A program made the position numbers and the translations under genes. 64,000 bases of DNA from Actinomadura sp. WMMA1423 (lineage in GTDB: Bacteria; Actinomycetota; Actinomycetes; Streptosporangiales; Streptosporangiaceae), in NCBI RefSeq assembly GCF_006547145.1, contig NZ_CP041244.1, positions 5,766,001-5,830,000 on the forward strand, given 5' to 3'. The notes under the pieces are model-generated. The model worked only from the letters and a program-made list of their open reading frames with translations. It made no database searches and was not told the DNA's origin. This document shows positions 24,928 to 33,035 of the stretch, in pieces. The first letter of the stretch is position 1; each line of letters starts with the position of its first letter.

Positions 24928-25314
24928 TCAGGCCGCGGCCGGTCGGACGCCGGCGCCGGAGGCGCGCGCCGCGTCGACGGAGGGGCGGACGGCGAACATC
25001 CGCGACAGCCCGCTGACGCGCAGGAGCCGGATCATGTGCGGGCGCGGGGCGGCGAGGACGATCGAGGCGCCCTCCCGCTCCGCGCGGCGGCGGGCCCCGG
25101 TGAGCAGGGCCAGCCCGGACGCGTCGCAGAACGTCACGCCCGAAAGGTCGATGACGACGTGGGGCCCGGCGTCGCGCAGCGCGACGTCCAGGCGCTCGCG
25201 CAGGGACGGCGCGGAGGAGATGTCCAGATCGCCGGTGATGGTGATGACGGTGTGCTCCGCGAACCGTTCGCGGCGCAGCCCGTCCTCGGAGGGGGCGGTG
25301 CCTGCGGTCTGCAT
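24928..25314 (-). CDS. STAS-domain anti-sigma-factor antagonist
   Basis: A 128-residue SpoIIAA/RsbV-like protein. The core is HTVITITGDLDISSAPSLRERL, followed by VVIDLSGVTFCDASGLALL. The phosphorylatable Ser is in CDASG. Unphosphorylated forms bind an anti-sigma kinase and free its sigma factor. No anti-sigma kinase is adjacent; the partner must lie elsewhere. ATG 25314 follows GGAGCCCC. It is probably co-transcribed with the GAF gene. Confidence 0.87.
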   Translation of the reverse strand: MQTAGTAPSEDGLRRERFAEHTVITITGDLDISSAPSLRERLDVALRDAGPHVVIDLSGVTFCDASGLALLTGARRRAEREGASIVLAAPRPHMIRLLRVSGLSRMFAVRPSVDAARASGAGVRPAAA

Positions 25315-25946
25315 GCTGGGGCTCCGATCAGGAGGTGCGTGGCGCGGGGCTCTCACAGGGCCGCTTTCGCCGCGTCCCGGCCCGGGTGGGCGGCGGGAGC
25401 GGACGTCCGGCTTCGGGGTGGACGGTGGAGCGGCGTCATGCGCGCCGGCCTGTCTGGCCTCGAAGGAGACCGAGTAGCTGGAAACCAGCGGGACGCCGGC
25501 TTGGCCGCCCGCATCGAGAAACCTCTAGTTCACCCGGAGTCTACGCCTTCCGACCGTCACGCGCGCGGAGCACGGGCGGCCGCACGCACCGCGGGCCGCG
25601 TCCGGCGGCCGCCGAACCGGCACGGGCGGTGCGGTACGCGTTCGCCGTGTCGCATCCGGCCGCGACCGGGGAGAAGGGCGGGGCGCTCTCGCCGGGTGGA
25701 GAGAACGAAACGTGGTGATCTACGAAACTCTGTAGTGAGCGATGTAGATTTTCGAAGCGAGGTGGGGTAGTGTTCCTGTCATCGAAGAGAGACGGGTCCA
25801 TGAGAAGCGGCAGAGGACGAACTGCCGGAAGGAATGGATGACGCCGGCCGGACGTGTCGGGGCCAACGCAGTGGAAGGGGCCTCGGCAGCCGGTCGGGCA
25901 GGTGGCCGGCAGGCCGCCGCAAGCAGAAGAACACCGCAAGAACGCA

Positions 25947-25977
25947 GTACACGCAGTACGAGTGGTACACGCAGTAC
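25947..25977. repeat. 13-bp direct repeats spaced by one and a half helical turns
   Basis: GTACACGCAGTAC occurs at 25947-25959 and again at 25965-25977, an 18-bp period, and a 9-base part of it occurs once more at 25942. They lie 280 bp before the MerR-like gene, in a 946-bp stretch (25315-26260) with no convincing gene on either strand. Confidence 0.6.
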
Positions 25978-26180
25978 AGGTAGTGATGTCGAGGAAGGGA
26001 GGTTTCGGCGCCATCAGGATCGCCCGCAGCAGGCTCCAGTCACGCCGCGCGGGTACCGCAGTTCCACAGATTGGACGGTGGTCTACGGTCACGCATTCGC
26101 GATCCCCGCGCCTCCGCCGCGACATGGGCGGTCGACGCGGAAGACCGGCTCTTCGGTGCCGGTAGATGGTGTTGTACCTC

Positions 26181-26213
26181 TGGGCCCCGGCGCCGCAGTC
26201 TGGCGCCGGGGCC
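26181..26213 (+). terminator. Perfect 13-bp stem-loop in the leader of the MerR-like gene
   Basis: GGGCCCCGGCGCC and GGCGCCGGGGCCC pair perfectly around a 7-base loop. There is no T-run. It sits 47 bases before the GTG start of the MerR-like gene, so it is either a terminator of upstream transcription or a structure that controls that gene. Confidence 0.5.
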
Positions 26214-26260
26214 CCTGTCGCGTCACCGCCTTCCGATCCCAGAGCAGTACGGAAGGTTCT

Positions 26261-26671
26261 GTGAAGGCACCCAATCCGGCCCAGACCGAGGGCCAGCCAG
26301 ACCCGCACGGCCCGCGGGCGGCCACTCCGTTAGAGCCCGACGGGCTCGAAGAGAAGTTCGACGACGAGGACTACCCCGCCTACAGCATGGGCCGCGCCGC
26401 CGAGATGCTGGGCGTCACCCCGGCGTTCCTGCGCAGCCTCGACACCGCCCGGCTGATCGTCCCGCAGCGCTCGTCGGGCGGGCACCGCCGCTACTCCCGC
26501 TACCAGCTGCGGCTGGCGCAGCGCGCCCGCGACCTGGTCGACGAGGGCACCGCGCTGGAGGCGGCCTGCCGCATCATCATCCTTGAAGACCAGCTCGCCG
26601 AAGCCCAGCGCATCAACGCCCGGCTGCGGCAGGAGCGCGCCGCCCAGCCCCCGCCCCAGGAGCAGGCGTAG
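26261..26671 (+). CDS. MerR-like helix-turn-helix regulator
   Basis: A 136-residue regulator starting at GTG 26261 behind GGAAGG. After a polar N-terminus of about 40 residues, YSMGRAAEMLGVTPAFLRSLDTARLI is the MerR winged-helix, with SSGGHRRYSRYQ as wing. The remainder is helical and probably a short coiled coil (ILEDQLAEAQRINARL). It lacks an effector domain with cysteines, so it belongs to the small ligand-free MerR-like group that includes developmental regulators such as BldC. Its leader is unusually long and structured. Confidence 0.82.
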   Translation: MKAPNPAQTEGQPDPHGPRAATPLEPDGLEEKFDDEDYPAYSMGRAAEMLGVTPAFLRSLDTARLIVPQRSSGGHRRYSRYQLRLAQRARDLVDEGTALEAACRIIILEDQLAEAQRINARLRQERAAQPPPQEQA

Positions 26672-26682
26672 CGGCGCCCCTG

Positions 26683-26720
26683 CTCAGGCCCGCCCCACCG
26701 CAGGGCGCGGCGGGCCTGAG
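26683..26720. terminator. Bidirectional stem-loop terminator
   Basis: CTCAGGCCCGCC and GGCGGGCCTGAG form a perfect 12-bp stem around a 14-base loop between two convergent genes. It would end transcripts from both sides. Confidence 0.7.
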
Positions 26721-26752
26721 AACGGTGGCACTTCCGTCCGGTGAACCACCCG

Positions 26753-28045
26753 TCAGCCGGGGCGGAACGCGAACAGCTCTCCCGTGATGGTCGGTACGAG
26801 GACGGTCCCGTCGGGGGCGACGGTCGTGCCGACGGAGAAGAGGGTCGCCCCCGGCAGCCGCTCCCGGTCGAGTTCGGCCCCGGTGGCGGTGTCGACCACG
26901 ACGAGATCGTTGCCGAGCGTCGCCGACACCGCCGCGTAGGCGACCCCTCCCGCGGCCTGGACGGGAATGCCGCGGTTCACGAGGCTCTCCTTCGTCCAGA
27001 CCCGCTCGGCCCTGTCGCCTATGTCCCTGATCGCCATCAGGCCGCCGTCCCCACCGCCCGCCGGCATGATGAGCCCGCTGGGGGACAGCGACGAGCTGCC
27101 GCCGGCGGCGTAGCCGGTGTCATGGCTCCAGATCGTCTCGCCGGTCGCGGCGTCCAGGGCGTGGATCCCGCCCTCGTTGTCGCCGACGTAGAGGCGCGAT
27201 CCGTCCGCGGACAGGTCCGGGCTCGTCGCGCTCCCGCCGGGCAGCGACTCGTTCCTCCACAGCGGCCGGATCGACGGGCTGTCTCCCTCGGTCAGCTGCA
27301 TCGCCCGTATGTCGGCGGCCGGAGCGCCCTTGTCCCAGAAGGTGAAGAAGACGCGTCCGGTGGCGAGGTCGACCGCGGGCGTGTTCGAGGCCGGGCATTC
27401 TTCCGTGCCCCGCATGCACGCCCGCGGGTCGTCGGTCCCGGGCGTCGCGCCCGGGATGAGCTCCACGGGCGGCAGGACGGGCTCGCCGGTATCGCGGTCC
27501 AGTACATAGATGCGCCCGATGTGGGTGATGAAGAGGAGATTGCCCGCGGGGGTGAATTGGGCGGATAGCGGCGTCCCGACGATGGGCGTCTTCCAGCGGA
27601 CCTTCCCGGCGGCGTCGAAGGAGCGCATCGCCTCGCCGTCGGCCAGGTAGAGATGCCCGTCCTTGTCGATAAGGGCGGAGGACGAGACGGCCTGCCGATC
27701 GACCTCGCCAGAGCACCAGACCGTCTTGCCGGTCGCGATGTCGAGCGCGTGCAGGTGGCAGCCCGTGCCGTTCGTGGTCACGTAGACGCGTCCGGAGGCG
27801 TCGTTCGTCGCGCCCAGGTAGATGCTGCCCGAGAAGCTGCGCTGCCACGCGGAAGTCAGGTTCCGCGCGCCGGCCACCGGCGAGTAGTCGGTGTTACCCG
27901 CATCCGCGTGGGCGGTGGACCAGCCCGCCCCGTAGACCGAGTCGGGCCGGTCCGTGCGGCGAGGCGGACCGGGCGGCGACGACGCGGCCACCGAGGCGAG
28001 CAGCAGGAGCGCCAGAGCCGCCCCGCCGGCATGCTTGGCCCGCAT
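26753..28045 (-). CDS. Secreted PQQ-like beta-propeller protein
   Basis: A 430-residue exported protein with a signal peptide (GGAALALLLLASVAASS). The mature part carries propeller blades: LHALDIATGKTVWCSG, FDAAGKVRWKTP, VLDRDTGEPV, IHALDAATGETIWSHD and VVDTATGAELDRE. There is no cytochrome c motif (CxxCH). Whether it binds PQQ cannot be judged. It starts one base after the stop of the secreted hydrolase gene, so the two products are probably made together and may act on the same extracellular material. Confidence 0.78.
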   Translation of the reverse strand: MRAKHAGGAALALLLLASVAASSPPGPPRRTDRPDSVYGAGWSTAHADAGNTDYSPVAGARNLTSAWQRSFSGSIYLGATNDASGRVYVTTNGTGCHLHALDIATGKTVWCSGEVDRQAVSSSALIDKDGHLYLADGEAMRSFDAAGKVRWKTPIVGTPLSAQFTPAGNLLFITHIGRIYVLDRDTGEPVLPPVELIPGATPGTDDPRACMRGTEECPASNTPAVDLATGRVFFTFWDKGAPAADIRAMQLTEGDSPSIRPLWRNESLPGGSATSPDLSADGSRLYVGDNEGGIHALDAATGETIWSHDTGYAAGGSSSLSPSGLIMPAGGGDGGLMAIRDIGDRAERVWTKESLVNRGIPVQAAGGVAYAAVSATLGNDLVVVDTATGAELDRERLPGATLFSVGTTVAPDGTVLVPTITGELFAFRPG

Positions 28046-28046
28046 G

Positions 28047-29105
28047 TCAGCAGCCCTTGGCGCCGCTGCCGGCCGGGCAGGCGGGCTTGGAGGTGAAGAC
28101 CGCCAGCGGCTTGACCGGCACCCCGTCGCTCCACGTTCCGAGCGAGGTCTGCCGCGCCGTGCCGCCCAGCGCGTAGTCGCAGTCGGTGCCGTAGACCCCG
28201 CAGTCGCGCAGGGCGTCGCCCAGCTTCCAGAGGCCGTTCCAGTCGAGCGCGTCGAGCACGGACGCGCTGTTGTTGCTGCTCGGCACGCGGTGGTCGGCGG
28301 TCAGCGCCGGGGACCCGTGCGCGTCGCTGGACATCCACAGGTAGTTGCGGTTGGAGGTCGGCACGTGCCCGGTCAGGTCCCAGATCGCGTCGCAGCCGGT
28401 GCGGCCGACCGTCGTGTCCTCGTCCGCGACGACGCAGTCGATCTTGGTCGTGGACGGGATGCCCGCCAGGGACGCGTCGATCGAGCGGTCGTAGGGCATG
28501 GCGAACATGATCGCGTTCGGGCGGGGGAGCGCCGCGGCCGACCAGCGGGCGGCGATGTTGGCGGCGGTCGGCCCGCCGTAGGAGTGGGCGACGAGCGTCA
28601 TGCCCCTGGAGGTGTCGGGCTTGACGGCCGCGTCGGCGGGGTACCCGGCCAGCGCGTCCTTGATGGAGTAGATGGCGTTCGCCGCGAACTCCTTCGGCGG
28701 GGTCAGCGCGCTCGTCTGGAAGCGCGGGAAGACGACCACGTTGCCCTTGCGGGTGAGGTGGTCGATCCAGTCCTGGTAGTACTTGGGGTCGTCGGCGGTC
28801 CATCCGTGCAGGAAGGCGACCAGCGGCGCGGTCGAGGGCGCGGCTCCGCCGCCCTGCCAGCCGGACGGCTGGAAGACCCAGTAGTCCTTGGTGTGGTCGG
28901 TGAAGGTGACGCCGCGGACGGTGGAGCCCGACCAGGGGTAGCCCGCGCCGCCCGGGCCGGACGCGGGCTGCGGGGGCGGCGTGGCCGCCGCCGCGAGCGC
29001 GCCGGGTGCCGGGCCGACGAGCATGGCGACCGCGGTGGTCAGGATGGCGATCGACGCTCTGATCGTCGCCGTCTTCAGGTGCTTTCCTCGTAGCGGGTTC
29101 TCCAT
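28047..29105 (-). CDS. Secreted serine alpha/beta hydrolase
   Basis: A 352-residue exported esterase-type hydrolase. A signal peptide ends near GALAAA. The oxyanion segment is FLHGWTADD, the nucleophile elbow is AHSYGG (Ser catalytic), and several cysteines near the C-terminus (DCGVYGTDCD, KPACPAG, GAKGC) suggest disulphides, as expected outside the cell. The catalytic acid and base are probably in VVADED and in DAHGSP or DHRVP. The substrate is unknown. It sits between the MFS transporter and propeller genes on one strand. Confidence 0.78.
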   Translation of the reverse strand: MENPLRGKHLKTATIRASIAILTTAVAMLVGPAPGALAAAATPPPQPASGPGGAGYPWSGSTVRGVTFTDHTKDYWVFQPSGWQGGGAAPSTAPLVAFLHGWTADDPKYYQDWIDHLTRKGNVVVFPRFQTSALTPPKEFAANAIYSIKDALAGYPADAAVKPDTSRGMTLVAHSYGGPTAANIAARWSAAALPRPNAIMFAMPYDRSIDASLAGIPSTTKIDCVVADEDTTVGRTGCDAIWDLTGHVPTSNRNYLWMSSDAHGSPALTADHRVPSSNNSASVLDALDWNGLWKLGDALRDCGVYGTDCDYALGGTARQTSLGTWSDGVPVKPLAVFTSKPACPAGSGAKGC

Positions 29106-29237
29106 CTGACTTCCTCCTCGGGGGTGGGCCCGCCTGGAGACCGGTGCCTCCAGGCAGGACGAGATGGGCTCGGCACACCGGACACGTGCGAGCGCTCGGA
29201 TGGATGGGGAGTCGGGAGTGCGGTCGGGCCGCGCGGG

Positions 29238-30635
29238 TCAGGCCGCGTGCGCGGACCTCCGGTCGCGTTCGAAGGTCAGGCGGGCCGCCATCGTCAGAAG
29301 GCCTCCGAGCAGCAGCGGGAATGTCAGCGCGTACATGGCCTCGACCATGGAGCCGGTCGCGTCCGAGATCACCCCGACCACGAGCGGCCCGAAGGCGACG
29401 CCGAACGCCCCGAACACGTGCAGCACGGCGAAGCCGAGACCGCGGGAGGTGGCGTGCAGCACGTCGGCTATGGACGCGGTGAGGTTGGGGATCGCCATCG
29501 CCATGGCCGCCTTCGACAGCAGGAGCAGCACCGCGAACGCCCAGACCGCGGGCATCGAGATCGCCGCGGCGAGGAAGACGCCTCCGACCACGATCCCCGT
29601 CCCGCCGGCCAGCAGCCGCCCGCCGCCGCGCCGGTCGTTCCAGCGGCGGCCGAGCCAGGTCCCGGCGATCACGCCCGCCACGACCCCGACCACCGTGACC
29701 AGCCCGCTCACCGACGCCGCGGTGCCCTCGGCGACGCCGTGGTCGCGGTGGACCAGGCTGGGCGTCCAGTAGGAGATCCCGGAGAGCCCGAACGCCAGGG
29801 TCGCCAGGGCCGCGGACAGGAGGGCGATCGTCGGAGTCCCCAGCACCTCCCGGAGCTGCCGGCGGAAGGCCGGGTGTCCGCTCTTCCCAGACGGGGCGGC
29901 CTCCGGAGCGGCCTCCGGACGGTCCTCCGGAGCGCGGTCGTCCTCGTCCCCGCTCGCCGCGGGCGGGCCGGGCGGTGCCCCGGGCGGCCGGTCGAGCAGG
30001 CCGCGCGCCGGCTCTTGCAAACGCATGCACAGCACGGCGACGAGCAAGCCCGGAATGGCGGCGATGACGAAGGCGGCACGCCAGCCAAAATGTTGTGCCA
30101 GCACCCCGCCCACCACCACGCCGATCCCGGCGAGATAGGGCGTCAGCCCTCTCCAGCCATAGACCTTCGCTCGGCTCTGCGGAGGGTAGAAATCGGCTAG
30201 CAGGCTCCCGGAGAGAGGGCCGTAGAAGCCCTCGGAACTCGCCAGCAGCAACCGGATCGCAAAGAACATCCCGAACCCGGTCGCCAGGCTGGAGGCGAGG
30301 GTGGTGACCGCCCAGCACAGCACGATGACGGTGAGGATGCGGGTGCGGCGGTGCCGGTCGGTCAGGTACCCCGCCAGCGGAGTCAGCGTGACCGCGGCCA
30401 GCGCGCCGCCGAGCGGAAACAGTCCGGCCGTGGTGTCGCTGAGGTTCCACTCGTCCTGAATGAAAGGCAGCACGCCCGGGAGCAATTGGTGCTCGAAACG
30501 GTCGATGAACCCGGCCGTGGCGATGACCGCCAGTGGTTTCCACCCGTATGGTGCACGGCTGTCGGGCGGTTGGGGGGCACGCCGATTCGGCGCCGGGTTC
30601 GCCGTTCGGCGGATGTCGAAGTAGTCCTTGATCAT
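29238..30635 (-). CDS. MFS transporter
   Basis: A 465-residue major-facilitator permease with about 12 membrane helices. The start is taken at ATG 30635 behind GGGAAAGG. The loop 2-3 signature appears as GYLTDRHRRTRIL, and the cytoplasmic middle loop is long and acidic (EDDRAPEDRPEAAPEAA). HQLLPGVLPFIQDEW and the general pattern resemble metabolite and aromatic-acid uptake carriers. The divergent promoter region holds the 17-bp palindrome shared with 35593, so it may be under the neighbouring TetR repressor. Confidence 0.85.
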   Translation of the reverse strand: MIKDYFDIRRTANPAPNRRAPQPPDSRAPYGWKPLAVIATAGFIDRFEHQLLPGVLPFIQDEWNLSDTTAGLFPLGGALAAVTLTPLAGYLTDRHRRTRILTVIVLCWAVTTLASSLATGFGMFFAIRLLLASSEGFYGPLSGSLLADFYPPQSRAKVYGWRGLTPYLAGIGVVVGGVLAQHFGWRAAFVIAAIPGLLVAVLCMRLQEPARGLLDRPPGAPPGPPAASGDEDDRAPEDRPEAAPEAAPSGKSGHPAFRRQLREVLGTPTIALLSAALATLAFGLSGISYWTPSLVHRDHGVAEGTAASVSGLVTVVGVVAGVIAGTWLGRRWNDRRGGGRLLAGGTGIVVGGVFLAAAISMPAVWAFAVLLLLSKAAMAMAIPNLTASIADVLHATSRGLGFAVLHVFGAFGVAFGPLVVGVISDATGSMVEAMYALTFPLLLGGLLTMAARLTFERDRRSAHAA

Positions 30636-30757
30636 TTGCCTTTCCCATACTCCGCGGGCATGGCGATCAGGCACCCTGCGCCCCCGCCTTCGAGTCGGGC
30701 CGGTCCGGGCTGGGTGGTTGTTTCGGTTTGATGTCCTCGTGATGAATGGTGGCGTAT

Positions 30758-30774
30758 TTGCACTGGGAGTGCAA
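30758..30774. promoter_or_regulatory. Palindromic operator, copy 1
   Basis: TTGCACT-GGG-AGTGCAA is a perfect 7-bp dyad with a 3-base spacer. The bases that follow, TAGT, extend to a -10-like CAATAG overlapping the right arm (30772-30777). The same element occurs at 35593-35609, again overlapping the promoter. It lies between the divergent MFS and DUF3068 genes. Confidence 0.75.
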
Positions 30775-30785
30775 TAGTCGGTCCC

Positions 30786-30848
30786 ATGTCGAGATGCGAG
30801 CTCATGACCACGGGCCCGGCCGCGCCCCGGGGAACGGGGCGGGGATGA
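30786..30848 (+). CDS. Leaderless 20-residue leader peptide
   Basis: ATG 30786 lies at the expected transcription start, nine bases past the CAATAG box, and opens a 20-codon frame (MSRCELMTTG...). Its TGA overlaps the ATG of the DUF3068 gene (ATGA). This arrangement is typical of translational coupling. The peptide sequence itself shows no attenuation motif. Confidence 0.4.
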   Translation: MSRCELMTTGPAAPRGTGRG

Positions 30849-31861
30849 GGCCGGCCCGTGTCCTCGGCCCGGCCGCCGTCGCGTCCGGCGCGTTCCTGCT
30901 CACCCTCGCGCCGCTCGTGCGCCTCCAGGTGGCGCCGCGGATCCTCGTCGCGCCCGCGGACCTCTACCAGACGACGACCCTGCAAGCCGCCGACGCGACG
31001 TACATGGACGCCAGGAGCCGCACCGTCAGGCGCGGCGCGCGGATCACGGCCGTCAACACCATCCGCGGCGACGTCCGCGCGGGCGACGGCAAGACCGCCG
31101 TCTGGGACTCCTTCACGTGGATCGGGGACGCCGACACCGGCGCCGAGATCGATATCCAGTCGCAGCGCGTGGTCTTCGACCGCCGGACGGCGCGGCTGGG
31201 CGGCGGGCGCGGCGCCGCGGTGAACGGCGACACGCGCGTCAGGCAGTCGGGGATCGGGCCCTTCTGGCCGATCGGCGTGCGGAAGCGGACCTACCACGTC
31301 TTCGACACCAAGACCCTCTCGCGGCGGCCGATGGTCTTCGCCGGCGTCGACCGGGTCGAGGGACTCAAGGTCTACCGGTTCGTCCAGCGCACCGAACCGA
31401 CGGTGATCGGCTCTCCCACCCGGGTCCCGCTGTCGCTGCTGGACCTGGACAAGCCCCGCTCAGGATTCCCCGGCTACGACGCCGAGCGCGGCGACGTCGA
31501 GGTCGACAAGGTCTACGAGGGGACGGTCACGGCGTGGGTCGACCCGCGCACCGGGACCCGCGTCGACCAGCGGCAGGAGAGCAGGACGGTGCTCCGCACC
31601 AAGGACGGGGTCGACCGCCTGGTGGTCGCCGACCTCGATCTGAGGCTGTCCGACGCGGACCGGCGGGACCGGGCGCTCCGGGCCGGCCAGACGGCCCGGA
31701 CGATCCTGCTGCTCCGGGTCGTCCTGCCGCTCGCCTCGGCGGGTCTGGGCGCGGCGCTCCTGGTGGCGGTCTACCTCACGGCCCGTGCCGGGCGCCGCCG
31801 CCCGGACGCCGCCCCTCCGCCCGCGCGCGACCCCGAACCCGAATCCGAGAAGCAGGCATGA
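30845..31861 (+). CDS. DUF3068 / PorA-family membrane protein
   Basis: A 338-residue protein of the actinobacterial DUF3068 family, sometimes named after the mycobacterial or corynebacterial porin PorA, though pore activity is not shown for most members. An N-terminal hydrophobic segment (VASGAFLLTLAPLVRL) and a C-terminal membrane helix (about 290-315) flank a beta-rich outer domain. The family's TYMDARS, VNTIRGD and VWVDPRTG-like phrases are visible (TYMDARSRTV, TAWVDPRTG). ATG 30845 follows GGGGCGGGG. It heads a three-gene unit with DUF1214 and a beta-lactamase-fold gene. Confidence 0.75.
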   Translation: MRPARVLGPAAVASGAFLLTLAPLVRLQVAPRILVAPADLYQTTTLQAADATYMDARSRTVRRGARITAVNTIRGDVRAGDGKTAVWDSFTWIGDADTGAEIDIQSQRVVFDRRTARLGGGRGAAVNGDTRVRQSGIGPFWPIGVRKRTYHVFDTKTLSRRPMVFAGVDRVEGLKVYRFVQRTEPTVIGSPTRVPLSLLDLDKPRSGFPGYDAERGDVEVDKVYEGTVTAWVDPRTGTRVDQRQESRTVLRTKDGVDRLVVADLDLRLSDADRRDRALRAGQTARTILLLRVVLPLASAGLGAALLVAVYLTARAGRRRPDAAPPPARDPEPESEKQA

Positions 31862-31904
31862 CGCCGCGCACCGCATCGGTGCCCGCACGAAAGAGAGCGC
31901 ACCA

Positions 31905-33035
31905 GTGACCGAACCACCCCCCACGAGTGACGGCTCCCGTCCCCTCGAGAGCATCGCCGCCTGGCGGGAGCTCCTGGACACGCTCGCCGAAGCGGGCGAG
32001 ACGGTGGCGGCAGAGGCGGACGGCGCCCCGGCCATCGATGTCGCGGAGGGGTTCGGCTTCCTCCTCAACGTCCTGACCGACCAGTTCGAGCGGGCGGCGC
32101 TGCGGCGCTCCCGGCACCCGGTGTTCCTGCCGGGCGTGACGCCGGTGCGGAAGTTCTTCTTCGACAATCCCGACACCGACTACGACATCGCGGTGCTCGG
32201 CGGCGCCCCCCGCTACCGCATCCGGGGGAACCGGGGGACCTCCGCCTACCTCGCGTTCTGCGTGTACTCCGCGATGGGCCGGGACGGGACGACCCGCCTG
32301 GTCAACCTGTCCGACCGGGACATCGACGTCTCGCCCGGCGGCGACTTCGAGGTGGTCCTGTCGCCCGAGGAGGTGCCGGGGAACTGGCTCCGCGTCGACG
32401 CCGGCTCGCGAGCCGTGATCGCCCGGCAGTACTTCCTGGACCGCGAGGCGGAGGTGCCCGCGCGGTACCGGATCGAGCCGCTGGACGAGCCGGCCCCCGA
32501 TCCGCCGCTGGACGACCAGGGCTTCGCCCGCACCGCGCGCACGGCGGCGATGTTCGCCAAGGCGGCGACGTCGCTGGCGGCCCAGCGGGTGGAGAGGATG
32601 CGCGCGACGCCGAACCGCTTCGTCGCGACCGGCGAGCACGGTCCCTACCGCACGCCGGACAACGACTACGTGGTCTGCTGGTACTCGCTCGACGAAGGGG
32701 AGGCGCTCGTCATCGACGTGCGGCCTCCGGAATGCCGTTACTGGGGGGTTCACTTGGCGAACCGATGGGGACAGTCGCTGGATCACCGGACCAGGCGGAC
32801 GGGCCTCAACGCCCGCACCGCGGCGGCCGGAGCGGACGGGAGCGTCCGCGTCGTCGTGGCCGGGGCCGACCCCGGCCTGCCGAACTGGCTGGACACGGCC
32901 GGGCATTCCGAGGGGTGGGTCCTGTTCCGCTGGCTGCTCGCGGACGCCCCGGCCATGCCGACCGTGGAACGGGTCGGGCTCGCCGATCTGCTGGACGCGC
33001 GAGGCGCCGCGTCGCACACCGGGAGCACGAGGTGA
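31905..33035 (+). CDS. DUF1214-domain protein
   Basis: A 376-residue soluble protein starting at GTG 31905 after AAGAGAGCGC. The C-terminal part is the DUF1214 fold, with ECRYWGVHLANRWGQSLDHR as signature; the N-terminal half resembles the region that precedes it in DUF1254/1214 proteins. The biochemical role of this family is unknown, although members often occur with lipid- or steroid-related genes. Its TGA overlaps the GTG of the next gene. Confidence 0.75.
   Translation: MTEPPPTSDGSRPLESIAAWRELLDTLAEAGETVAAEADGAPAIDVAEGFGFLLNVLTDQFERAALRRSRHPVFLPGVTPVRKFFFDNPDTDYDIAVLGGAPRYRIRGNRGTSAYLAFCVYSAMGRDGTTRLVNLSDRDIDVSPGGDFEVVLSPEEVPGNWLRVDAGSRAVIARQYFLDREAEVPARYRIEPLDEPAPDPPLDDQGFARTARTAAMFAKAATSLAAQRVERMRATPNRFVATGEHGPYRTPDNDYVVCWYSLDEGEALVIDVRPPECRYWGVHLANRWGQSLDHRTRRTGLNARTAAAGADGSVRVVVAGADPGLPNWLDTAGHSEGWVLFRWLLADAPAMPTVERVGLADLLDARGAASHTGSTR

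Noticed and set aside
26753..29105. Polyvinyl-alcohol-degradation pair (PQQ dehydrogenase and oxidised-polymer hydrolase)
   Set aside because: The propeller has no cytochrome c motif, and neither protein shows a feature specific to that pathway; the secreted hydrolase-propeller pairing alone is not enough.
27856..30648. 930-codon minus-strand frame over the propeller, hydrolase and MFS genes
   Set aside because: It is a shifted frame of three well-supported genes, full of Arg and Pro, with no family pattern.
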